A stretch of 6,544 nt of DNA from Clostridiales bacterium UBA4821 (GTDB lineage Bacteria > Bacillota > Clostridia > Acetivibrionales > UBA4821). Below, in pieces: positions 1 to 5,200 of the stretch. The stretch is taken from contig DHFP01000269.1 of NCBI GenBank assembly GCA_002402315.1, positions 1-6,544 on the forward strand, read 5' to 3'. The position numbers were made by a program, and so were the translations under genes. Within the stretch, counting starts at the first letter, position 1; each line of letters opens with the position of its first letter. The notes under the pieces were generated by a model, which saw only the letters and a list, made by a program, of their open reading frames with translations, had not been told where the DNA came from and searched no databases.

Positions 1-21
1 AATACACTCAGATAGAGGCAG

Positions 22-73
22 TCAGCACCGCTGAGATTTATATTTGTCAACACTATTTTTTTATTTTTATTTG
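22..73 (-). promoter_or_regulatory. Possible leftward promoter (UP-like A tracts plus TTGACA)
   Basis: On the minus strand an A-rich tract is followed by TTGACA (45-50), identical to the right-hand copy. The hexamer 17 bases further on, TGCTGA (22-27), is a poor -10. The -35 half is therefore convincing and the -10 half is not. It may be inactive, or it may need an activator. Confidence 0.3.
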
Positions 74-120
74 TTCGCTTCGTTAGAGTTCAGATGTTGA
101 TTGAACGGTGCAAGGCTTTC
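27..120 (-). repeat. Left copy of inverted promoter repeat flanking recD2
   Basis: The reverse complement of this stretch matches 2476-2569. Positions 27-73 are a perfect 47-base match to 2523-2569. The outer part (74-120) is diverged but alignable and ends in another perfect block, GTGCAAGGCTTTC at 108-120 against 2476-2488. The perfect block holds a run of A tracts followed by TTGACA on the minus strand (45-50), so this copy points leftward out of the window. No gene is visible in 1-223. By analogy with the right copy, its target is probably a gene to the left of position 1, but that is inference. Confidence 0.85.
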
Positions 121-156
121 ATCCTCTAGGGAAGAGACAGACGACTTGGGTCAAAC

Positions 157-195
157 AAAAAAACACCATTAACATCTGTAAAAAGACGTTAATGG
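157..195 (-). terminator. Intrinsic terminator of recD2
   Basis: On the minus strand CCATTAACGTC (185-195) pairs with GATGTTAATGG (166-176). This gives an 11-bp stem with one G-U pair and an 8-base loop. A run of seven T residues follows almost directly (plus-strand A run at 157-163). It lies 28 bases beyond the recD2 stop codon, which is classic rho-independent geometry. Confidence 0.88.
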
Positions 196-223
196 CACTT
201 TTCCTTTACTATATTTATTAATC

Positions 224-2380
224 CTATTCTGATAGTCTCTTTGATAACATAGTATTCCTAAGAATAGTCTTATTGTTTCTAACTGAATATCCTATAGCTT
301 TCATTGAACCTATTAGAACAATCGCTTTTTTAGCTCTCGTGATACAAGTGTATAAAAGATTCCTTTGAAGCATCATATAATGCTGCATTACAAAAGGAGC
401 AATCACAATTTTGTATTCTGATCCCTGACTTTTGTGTATGGTTGTTGCATATGCAAGAACTACTTCATCCATTTCTGTTACATCGTATTCAACTTCATTT
501 TCGTCAAATAGTATAGTGACTGTTTTTTCTTCTGTATCAATATTTACTATTCTGCCTAAGTCGCCGTTGAATACGTTTTTGTCGTAGTTATTTTTTATCT
601 GCATTACTTTGTCATTCAGTCTAAAATTTGTTCCTCCATATTTTATGCTTACGTTTGAACTGTTAAGGGCTTCTTGGAGTAACATGTTAAGATTTATTGC
701 TCCTGCTTCGCCCCTTTGCATTGGGCAAAGCACTTGAATATCTTCAATAGGATTTACTTTAAAATATCCGGGTAATCTTTTTGTGCAAAGTTCCTTTATT
801 TTGCTTACTACGTTTTCAGGTTCTGCTTCTACGAAGAAGAAGTCACTATCTTTACGCCCTTTTAAGTTTGGAAATTCACCTTTATTTATTTTATGGGCAT
901 TTGTTACTATCATACTGTTACTTGCTTGCCGGAAAATCCTTGCAAGTCTTACTACACTTACGATTCCTGAATCTATTATATCTTTTAGAACATTACCAGC
1001 ACCAACGGAAGGCAGCTGATCAATATCACCAACGAAAACGATAATTGTATTATTGGGTATTGCTTTAAGAAGGTTATACATCAGGATTATATCAATCATA
1101 GAACTTTCATCTATTATTAGAACATCACATTCAATAGGATTCTCAGCGTTCCTCTTATAACCTTCTGGTGGTTTATATTCAAGTAAACGGTGTATTGTTT
1201 TCGCTTCCATTCCTGTTGTTTCTGACATTCGTTTTGCAGCTCTGCCAGTAGGAGCAGTAAGCAAAACTTTGCATCCTATCTTTTGAAATATCTTTATTAT
1301 CGCAAGGGTTGTAGTTGTTTTTCCAGTTCCTGGTCCACCTGTTAGAACCATAAATTTGGAATTTGCAGCAACCTTAATAGCTTCTATTTGGATATCATCA
1401 TATTTTATGGAGTGTTCTTCCTGTATTTGAGAAATGATATTATCTATATCTAAGTTGGTAAAGTTGTTTTCCAAATCTACTATTTCCTTTATCCTTTTAG
1501 CGACACCGACTTCACTATAGTAGAAGGCTGGTAAATATATTGCATTTTCGTAATCAAGAATAACGGATTTCTCAATAATCATCTTTTCTAATGTCGCAAC
1601 TATATTATCTTCAGTAAGTTCGAGCATTTTTATTGTTTCTTCAAGCAATTGTTCTTTAGTTGCGAAACAGTGTCCATCATTAGATAACTCACTTAAAACA
1701 TATATTAATCCAGAACGACAACGTTCAAATGAGTTAGCGTCAAAGCCCATCTTTTGCGCTATTTTATCAGCAGTTTTAAATCCGATACCCCATATGTCAT
1801 CTGCAAGTCTAAAAGGATTTTCTTTCACGATTTTTATACTTTCATTCCCATAAGTTTTGTATATCTTTACTGCATAAGAAGTAGATACTCCGTGACTTTG
1901 AAGGAACAGCATAACATTCTTAATTTCTTTCTGTTCCTGCCATGCTTTTTTTATCATCTCAACACGTTTACTTCCAATGCCGCCAACTTGAATAAGTTTA
2001 TCTGGGGTTTCTTCTATGATTCTTATTGTATCTTCTTTAAATTTGTTTACTATTCGTTTGGCATTAACAGGCCCAATTCCTTTGATGAGACCGCTTCCGA
2101 GATATTTTTCAATTCCAGCTACTGTAGCTGGAATTGTTTCTGCATAGGCGTGAACATTGAATTGCTTGCCGAATTTACTGTCATACTTCCAGTCTCCTTG
2201 TAACTTTACAACAGCACCAACATTAACAGATGCCATATTGCCGACAACAGTAACAAGATCTTGGAATCCTCGTGACTTTATTTTTATTACGCTAAATCCG
2301 TTTTCTTCATTTTCAAATGTTATTCTCTCTACAATTCCGGTTAGAAACTCCATAGCTAATCTGGTTCCTTTTGATTTCAT
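224..2380 (-). CDS. recD2: RecD2-type ATP-dependent 5'-3' DNA helicase
   Basis: This 718-residue protein is full length for RecD2, the superfamily 1B helicase found in bacteria that lack RecBC. It unwinds DNA 5' to 3' and acts in repair and replication-fork maintenance. The N-terminal OB-like segment (about 11-90, GIVERITFENEENGF) is followed by two helix-hairpin-helix-like stretches (GIGPVNAKRI near 101-110 and VGGIGSKRV near 132-140). The helicase motifs are all present: Walker A GGPGTGKT (348-355), IIDESS (422-427), GDIDQLPSVG (451-460), RIFRQ (481-485), TTIHKSQGSEY (646-656) and LLYTCITRAK (675-684). Start: ATG at 2380 has AAGGA about 6 bases upstream. An internal ATG at residue 10 is also possible, because the family usually begins close to the FLTGIVERITF stretch. 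It is a single-gene unit with its own promoter and terminator. It is transcribed away from the small-protein cluster and is the only housekeeping-type gene here. Confidence 0.95.
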   Translation of the reverse strand: MKSKGTRLAMEFLTGIVERITFENEENGFSVIKIKSRGFQDLVTVVGNMASVNVGAVVKLQGDWKYDSKFGKQFNVHAYAETIPATVAGIEKYLGSGLIKGIGPVNAKRIVNKFKEDTIRIIEETPDKLIQVGGIGSKRVEMIKKAWQEQKEIKNVMLFLQSHGVSTSYAVKIYKTYGNESIKIVKENPFRLADDIWGIGFKTADKIAQKMGFDANSFERCRSGLIYVLSELSNDGHCFATKEQLLEETIKMLELTEDNIVATLEKMIIEKSVILDYENAIYLPAFYYSEVGVAKRIKEIVDLENNFTNLDIDNIISQIQEEHSIKYDDIQIEAIKVAANSKFMVLTGGPGTGKTTTTLAIIKIFQKIGCKVLLTAPTGRAAKRMSETTGMEAKTIHRLLEYKPPEGYKRNAENPIECDVLIIDESSMIDIILMYNLLKAIPNNTIIVFVGDIDQLPSVGAGNVLKDIIDSGIVSVVRLARIFRQASNSMIVTNAHKINKGEFPNLKGRKDSDFFFVEAEPENVVSKIKELCTKRLPGYFKVNPIEDIQVLCPMQRGEAGAINLNMLLQEALNSSNVSIKYGGTNFRLNDKVMQIKNNYDKNVFNGDLGRIVNIDTEEKTVTILFDENEVEYDVTEMDEVVLAYATTIHKSQGSEYKIVIAPFVMQHYMMLQRNLLYTCITRAKKAIVLIGSMKAIGYSVRNNKTILRNTMLSKRLSE

Positions 2381-2397
2381 GTTTTCCTTCGCAAACC

Positions 2398-2406
2398 ATT
2401 ATACCA
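2398..2406 (-). promoter_or_regulatory. Extended -10 promoter of recD2
   Basis: The minus strand reads TGGTATAATGG, a perfect TATAAT (2398-2403) with the TG extension one base upstream. No good -35 is seen at 17 bases, as expected for an extended -10 promoter. Transcription should begin near 2391, giving a leader of only about 10 bases that holds little more than the Shine-Dalgarno AAGGA before the ATG at 2380. Confidence 0.7.
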
Positions 2407-2475
2407 TATAAGAATTGCAAATAGATTAATTACGTATTTTGCAGGCGTCTATGGCTTACACCTAAGAGAACGCAA

Positions 2476-2569
2476 GAAAGCCTTGCACTTTTTTTAATCT
2501 ACATCCTCACTATAACGATAGGCAAATAAAAATAAAAAAATAGTGTTGACAAATATAAATCTCAGCGGT
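2476..2569 (+). repeat. Right copy of inverted promoter repeat
   Basis: This is the partner of the reverse complement of 27-120. The 47 bases at 2523-2569 are identical. The outer part aligns with scattered substitutions and small gaps, and 2476-2488 (GAAAGCCTTGCAC) is identical again. The two copies face each other across recD2, with about 2.35 kb between them. The perfect block ends at GCGGT, just where a -10 would start, so what is conserved is upstream promoter DNA and the -35 rather than the transcript. Confidence 0.85.
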
Positions 2570-2574
2570 AGTTT
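2524..2574 (+). promoter_or_regulatory. Promoter of the SymE-like cluster
   Basis: A tracts at 2524-2540 resemble an UP element. They are followed by consensus TTGACA (2546-2551), a 17-base spacer and TAGTTT (2569-2574), which keeps only positions 1, 2 and 6 of the -10 consensus. Predicted start is near 2581, leaving a leader of about 48 bases before the ATG at 2629. A strong -35 with a weak -10 suits a gene that is normally kept low. No Firmicute-type LexA box (GAAC-N4-GTTC) was seen, although E. coli symE is LexA-controlled. Confidence 0.5.
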
Positions 2575-2628
2575 TTCTGCGCTTTAGAGAGGGCTTAAGA
2601 GCCTGGATATTTTTTGGAGGTGTTGTTT

Positions 2629-2796
2629 ATGGTACGAGTTTCTGAGGTTTCTACATACTGGATGGAAGATGATTCCCCGTTAGTTCCGGTTTTCGGTGCG
2701 TGGCTTAAGGACTTTGGGTTTGAAGCTGGCACAAAGGTTGTTATTGATGTTACCCAAGGTCAGATTACCATCAAGGTGGTTGACCATGAAGACTAG
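2629..2796 (+). CDS. SymE-like small toxin-family protein (first copy)
   Basis: This 55-residue protein starts at ATG 2629 with GGAGG (2616-2620) 8 bases upstream. A TTG at 2614 in the same frame is less likely because it overlaps that site. The body (19-51) matches the SymE/AbrB-like fold pattern: VPVFGAWLKDFGFEAG followed by a strand-rich tail (TKVVIDV, GQITIKV). SymE of E. coli is the toxin of a type I system. It evolved from an AbrB-like DNA-binding fold, affects RNA, and is silenced by the antisense RNA SymR. The hallmarks are P20, G23, W25, G30-F31 and G34. The usual basic residue before W25 is alanine here, so activity cannot be assumed. The gene sits directly behind the repeat promoter, and its end overlaps the next small ORF by 11 bases. 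Confidence 0.72.
   Translation: MVRVSEVSTYWMEDDSPLVPVFGAWLKDFGFEAGTKVVIDVTQGQITIKVVDHED
2773..2779 (+). promoter_or_regulatory. Ribosome binding site inside the first SymE-like gene
   Basis: AAGGTGG lies within the last codons of the SymE-like gene, 6 bases before ATG 2786. It supports translation of the overlapping 40-residue peptide, probably coupled to translation of the upstream gene. Confidence 0.45.
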
Positions 2797-2908
2797 GGAG
2801 GCTTCTTACAGAGCCTCTTTCAGGAGAGTACTGCGGAAGTATGGTGGTTTTGCCTACTATTTCCGCTGGTGGATTTACTTCTTCTACTGGCTCAAGGACA
2901 GAGGTTGA
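2786..2908 (+). CDS. Overlapping 40-residue basic, aromatic peptide
   Basis: I do not recognise a family. The ORF starts 11 bases before the SymE-like stop codon, in another frame, with AAGGTGG 6 bases upstream. The N-terminal half is strongly basic (MKTREASYRASFRRVLRKYG). The C-terminal half is very aromatic (FAYYFRWWIYFFYWL), rich enough in hydrophobic residues to insert in or lie on a membrane. A hairpin, GAGGCT (2798-2803) with AGCCTC (2812-2817), falls in its first codons just behind the SymE-like stop and could affect translation or act as a weak 3' end. It could be a small membrane toxin, an accessory of the SymE-like protein, or chance. Overlap, ribosome site and composition favour a real product. 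Confidence 0.45.
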   Translation: MKTREASYRASFRRVLRKYGGFAYYFRWWIYFFYWLKDRG

Positions 2909-2955
2909 CAGCCTAACAAATCAATACCTGAGGAAAATTGAAGAGGTCGCCGTGA

Positions 2956-3068
2956 CTTGTAAGTGTTCCAGCACCTACAAGCTCATGAAGGTAATATGAG
3001 TACCTACACGTGCAGTTCACACTGCCACAGCAACCTTTTTTAGTATACCGCATATCAATCCGTGTAGG
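2956..3068 (+). ncRNA. Structured non-coding stretch before second SymE-like gene
   Basis: Several hairpins follow one another without gaps. CTTGTA..GTG pairs with CAC..TACAAG (2956-2981, one mismatch, 4-base loop). CTCAT pairs with ATGAG (2982-3000). GCAGT pairs with ACTGC (3012-3025). The arms CCTACACG (3003-3010) and CGTGTAGG (3061-3068) are perfectly complementary and enclose the last one. A T6 run (3036-3041) lies inside, and a pyrimidine-rich tract (3074-3090) follows. It could be a cis-acting leader or attenuator of the second SymE-like gene, or a small antitoxin RNA in the manner of SymR, though SymR itself is antisense and no convincing minus-strand promoter was found. It matches no riboswitch class I know. 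Confidence 0.4.
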
Positions 3069-3086
3069 AATACCCCTTTTCTTTTT

Positions 3087-3109
3087 CCTCTCAATAACTT
3101 TTTGAGAGG
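3087..3109 (+). promoter_or_regulatory. Hairpin that hides the ribosome binding site
   Basis: CCTCTCAA (3087-3094) and TTGAGAGG (3102-3109) form a perfect 8-bp stem with a 7-base loop. The only Shine-Dalgarno candidate for ATG 3118, GAGAGG, is the 3' arm of this stem. In the folded mRNA the ribosome site is paired with a CCTCTC anti-Shine-Dalgarno. Start-site occlusion of this kind is common in type I toxin mRNAs. Confidence 0.65.
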
Positions 3110-3117
3110 TATATATC

Positions 3118-3303
3118 ATGAACACAAGAATTCTCACCGTTTCCGGCGTGTCGCCTTACGTTGATTCAAAGGGCAGTTATGTTCAAGTTCCGATTGTAAG
3201 GCTGCAAGGCAAATGGTTTCAAAAATTGGGTTTTCATATCGGCAGTAAAGTAAAAGTTTATGAGTGTGACAAGGCAATTGTAATAAAGCTTTTAAAAGAT
3301 TAA
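3118..3303 (+). CDS. SymE-like small toxin-family protein (second copy)
   Basis: This 61-residue protein has a clearer SymE signature than the first copy. VPIVRLQGKWFQKLGFHIG (24-42) keeps the Pro, the LxGKW motif and the GF-x-x-G turn, followed by strand segments SKVKVYE and AIVIKLL. Known members of the family are RNA-targeting toxins with an AbrB-like fold held off by antisense RNA. Start at ATG 3118 is set by GAGAGG at 3104-3109 with 8-base spacing, and that site is buried in a hairpin. The stop lies 17 bases before the ribbon-helix-helix gene, so the two probably share a transcript. The two SymE-like proteins align in their core but not at their N termini, so they are diverged paralogues rather than a recent duplication. 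Confidence 0.78.
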   Translation: MNTRILTVSGVSPYVDSKGSYVQVPIVRLQGKWFQKLGFHIGSKVKVYECDKAIVIKLLKD

Positions 3304-3320
3304 AAAGGAGGTTTTCAGCT

Positions 3321-3677
3321 ATGGCAAGGGTTAGACTCAACACCACTATTGAAGAAGATTTACTAATCAAGGCTAAGGAAAAAGCCATCCAGCAAGGGCT
3401 TGACGGTGCAAATGCAGTTATTGAAGAAGCACTCAGAATATACTTTGCAAACTGTTCTGTTCAGGTTTGGGAAAAGGCACTGCAAGGAGGCTGGCTTAAA
3501 AAGCTCATCCTCCGACCTGACAAGATTGTTTTCGAAAGTATCAGGATTAGGAAGGTTAGCAGGAAATACAATCCCAAATATTATTCTTCTCAAACCTTAG
3601 AGCCTAAAGGCTGGACTCTACTGAGGCAATCTATGCAAACCGTAGTTTGGTTAATGCTTTGTACACGATGTTATTAA
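3321..3677 (+). CDS. Ribbon-helix-helix domain protein, possible antitoxin or regulator
   Basis: ATG 3321 follows an excellent AAAGGAGG (3304-3311). The first 42 residues are a typical Arc/MetJ-type ribbon-helix-helix: strand ARVRLNTTI, helix EEDLLIKAKEKAIQQG, turn, helix ANAVIEEALRIYF. Such domains dimerise through the strand and bind operator DNA, and they form the DNA-binding half of many type II antitoxins. The rest (about 43-100, with WLKKLILRPDKIVFESIRI) is not a family I can name. The last 20 or so residues look unlike the rest, and the ORF runs toward the insertion sequence, so its natural C terminus may have been replaced by element DNA. Tight spacing behind the SymE-like gene suggests co-expression and perhaps autoregulation. 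An antitoxin role is inference. Confidence 0.7.
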   Translation: MARVRLNTTIEEDLLIKAKEKAIQQGLDGANAVIEEALRIYFANCSVQVWEKALQGGWLKKLILRPDKIVFESIRIRKVSRKYNPKYYSSQTLEPKGWTLLRQSMQTVVWLMLCTRCY

Positions 3678-3689
3678 AACTATCCAGCC

Positions 3690-3850
3690 TCTTAAAGCTT
3701 TTACCAAAGGTGTAAAGCAGATATTTACACCTTTCGCAAAAGCTTTAGATAAACCTCTAAACTCATCAATTAGTGCGGTATTCGGACAGTCAACGGATAT
3801 GACGCTGGTATTAGGGATGTTTTAGGTTTTACGAACCTTGAAAATATCAA
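3690..3850 (+). ncRNA. Candidate IS110 bridge RNA
   Basis: In IS110-group elements the stretch between left end and transposase encodes a bridge RNA. It has a 5' stem-loop, then a target-binding loop, then a donor-binding loop. Here a long perfect hairpin (3692-3748) is followed by about 55 bases with a weak closing stem (AG..CG near 3772 with CGCT 3803-3806). After that comes TATTAGGGAT (3809-3818), identical to the right end of the element, then a small hairpin AGGTT/AACCT (3824-3838) before the transposase. Order, length (about 160 bases) and the sequence match suit a bridge RNA. The ends are estimates. No promoter is evident; in the well-studied member IS621 it forms at the joined ends of the excised circle. 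Confidence 0.5.
3692..3748 (+). repeat. 57-base nested hairpin in the left end of the element
   Basis: TAAAGCTTTT (3693-3702) is the exact reverse complement of AAAAGCTTTA (3738-3747), with an extra T-G pair at 3692/3748. Inside, AAAGGTGTAAA (3706-3716) is the exact reverse complement of TTTACACCTTT (3724-3734). The two stems are separated by a symmetric 3x3 internal loop (ACC/CGC) and capped by a 7-base loop. No T run follows, so it is not an intrinsic terminator. It is best explained as the 5' stem-loop of the bridge RNA. Confidence 0.85.
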
Positions 3851-3878
3851 TAATGAAAAGAAAAAGGAGAGATGCAAA

Positions 3879-5132
3879 ATGATTCATCCAAAAATGAAGT
3901 ATGTCTATGTAGGCGTTGACAGCCACAAGGAAACTCACACAGCAGTTGTTCTAAACTGCTTCTTTGAAAAGCTTGGAGAACTCACCTTTAGGAATGCACC
4001 CAGTGAATTTGAAGGAGCACTCAAAGAGCTTAGCAAATTCAAGCTTAAAGGAACATCATTAGCCTTCGGGCTTGAGGATGTGACAGCCTATGGAAGAAGC
4101 CTTACTGTATTTCTAACCGGTAAAAAGCTGGTTGTAAAGCATACAAATGCTGCACTTGTTGCAAGTGAAAGAAAAAGCCTTAATATTGTTGAAAAGACAG
4201 ATTCCGTTGATGCCGAATGTGCAGGGAGAGTCCTTTTAAACCGATTTGACAAATTACCGGATGCTGACCCACAGGACAAATACTGGGTAATGCAAAACCT
4301 CGTAGTAAGAAGAAGGTCTATTGTCAAAATGAATATGAACCTTAAAAACCATCTTCATTCCTTCATTACAGGACACTACCCAAGCTATCACAAATTCTTT
4401 GAGAATATTGACTGTAAAACAGCACTGGTATTCTACGAAAAATACCCTTCTCCATCTAATTTACAAGGTACAACAGCCGAAGAACTTGCACAGCTTCTTG
4501 AGGAAAACTCAAATAAAAGGCTTAGAATTGAAAAAGCAAGGCAAATTCTTGATTGTATAAAAAAAGATGGTGAAACAAAAGTATCCTATCAGGAATCACG
4601 GGATTTGGCGGTAAGGTCAACCATCAGCCAGATAAACCACAACTTAAAAGAAATCGAATCAATTGACAGCATTTTAGAAAGCTTCCTTGAAAACTTTGAC
4701 TACAAACTAGAGTCAATGCGGGGAATAGATACAGTAACAGCAGCCGAACTAATTGCGGAAATCGGAGACATTACAAAGTTTCCCACTCCCGCAAAGCTTG
4801 CAAGGTATAGCGGGGTAGCCCCTGTAACCTATTCATCCGGCAAAACGGATGTGCAGTACTCAAACCAGAGAGGAAACAGAACATTAAACTCAATATTCTT
4901 CCGGCTTGCAGTCATGGTAACAATGAATACCGGAAAGAATAAAAGGCTTATTAATCCTATTTTCTATGAATACTATCAGAAGAAAATATCAGAAGGCAAA
5001 ACAAAGAAGCAGGCTCTAAAATGCGTCCAGAGAAGGCTTGTAAACATCATCTGGGGCATGATGACCCATAAGGTAGAATACATAAACCCGCCAACAGAGA
5101 TATTGAAATCTATGGAAAATGTAGTACAATAG
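3879..5132 (+). CDS. IS110-family transposase (DEDD bridge recombinase)
   Basis: This 417-residue protein is full length and apparently intact. The N-terminal RuvC-like domain opens with YVGVDSHKETHTAVV and supplies the DEDD set: D14, E66 (FGLED), and D108 with D111 (KTDSVDAE). The spacing of the last pair is diagnostic. A long helical linker (about 140-270) follows. The C-terminal Transposase_20-type domain contains MRGIDTVTAAELIAEIGD (280-297), KLARYSGVAP and YSSGKT; the nucleophilic serine expected in this domain should be one of those in 311-320. The family uses RNA-guided recombination to excise as a circle and insert without the terminal inverted repeats or long target duplications of DDE elements. 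ATG 3879 has AAGGAGA (3864-3870) at good spacing. The same frame is open upstream to 3774, but no start there has a ribosome site. Confidence 0.95.
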   Translation: MIHPKMKYVYVGVDSHKETHTAVVLNCFFEKLGELTFRNAPSEFEGALKELSKFKLKGTSLAFGLEDVTAYGRSLTVFLTGKKLVVKHTNAALVASERKSLNIVEKTDSVDAECAGRVLLNRFDKLPDADPQDKYWVMQNLVVRRRSIVKMNMNLKNHLHSFITGHYPSYHKFFENIDCKTALVFYEKYPSPSNLQGTTAEELAQLLEENSNKRLRIEKARQILDCIKKDGETKVSYQESRDLAVRSTISQINHNLKEIESIDSILESFLENFDYKLESMRGIDTVTAAELIAEIGDITKFPTPAKLARYSGVAPVTYSSGKTDVQYSNQRGNRTLNSIFFRLAVMVTMNTGKNKRLINPIFYEYYQKKISEGKTKKQALKCVQRRLVNIIWGMMTHKVEYINPPTEILKSMENVVQ

Positions 5133-5151
5133 GTGCTAGAGGATAGCACTT
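5131..5151 (+). other. Hairpin at the transposase stop codon
   Basis: GTGCTA (5133-5138) pairs perfectly with TAGCAC (5144-5149) around the loop GAGGA. A G-T and an A-T pair extend it outward to 5131/5151, into the stop codon. No T run follows, so termination is doubtful. It may be a structural feature of the element's short right end. Confidence 0.5.
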
Positions 5152-5175
5152 TAAAAACAACAAAAAGGTTAAACC

Positions 5176-5185
5176 TATTAGGGAT
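5176..5185 (+). repeat. TATTAGGGAT at the right end, repeated at 3809-3818
   Basis: These ten bases lie directly against the first base of Rhs homology and recur once, in the same orientation, in the left non-coding part of the element at 3809-3818. Two readings are possible. It may be a donor end matched by a bridge RNA guide, or a direct repeat marking true ends at 3809 and 5185. The second would leave only about 60 bases of left end, too short for a bridge RNA, so the first is preferred. Confidence 0.55.
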
Positions 5186-5200
5186 TGTCACAACGAGCCT

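Larger units (their letters stand above)
3620..5185 (+). mobile_element. IS110-family insertion sequence
   Basis: The element is identified by its transposase (3879-5132). The right end is placed at 5185, because Rhs coding homology (CHNEPVMYTDPDGH) begins at 5186. The non-coding right end is then only 53 bases, while the left non-coding end is much longer. That is the pattern of the IS110 group proper, whose bridge RNA lies upstream of the transposase (the IS1111 group has it downstream). No terminal inverted repeats were found, as expected for IS110. The left end is uncertain and is given as approximate. It must lie upstream of the bridge RNA candidate at about 3690 and downstream of the recognisable part of the RHH gene, so roughly 3590-3690. 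An estimated length near 1.5 kb fits the family. Confidence 0.7.

Noticed and set aside
781..1044. Plus-strand ORFs inside recD2
   Set aside because: They are shadows of the minus-strand helicase gene, with low-complexity, Leu/Tyr-rich translations and no ribosome site. The same holds for 1754-2203 and 2157-2411.
3100..3180. Antisense promoter for a SymR-like RNA
   Set aside because: The minus strand has TATATA near 3111-3116, but nothing like a -35 at 16-18 bases, and no matching terminator was seen.
2913..3388. Minus-strand ORFs opposite the structured leader and the second SymE-like gene
   Set aside because: There is no family resemblance and no ribosome site or promoter, and they overlap better-supported features.
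3655..3825. Open frame of about 57 codons upstream of the transposase (containing KAFTKGVKQIF)
   Set aside because: It has no start codon with a ribosome site, and its central part is simply the translation of the perfect hairpin at 3692-3748. It is better explained as non-coding RNA of the element.
3774..3878. N-terminal extension of the transposase frame (containing VNGYDAGIRD)
   Set aside because: The frame is open but lacks a plausible start. The transposase begins normally at 3879 with a good ribosome site, and the family has no such extension. Joined across the element it would read into the Rhs frame, but the residues do not resemble an Rhs core.
4088..4327. Minus-strand ORF inside the transposase, and similar ones at 4976-5227, 5188-5460 and 5461-5793
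   Set aside because: They are mirror frames of strongly supported coding sequence and show no recognisable protein features.
3809..5185. Element ends at the TATTAGGGAT direct repeat as a target duplication
   Set aside because: IS110 elements do not normally make 10-bp target duplications, and this would leave about 60 bases of left end with no room for a bridge RNA. It is kept only as the alternative reading.
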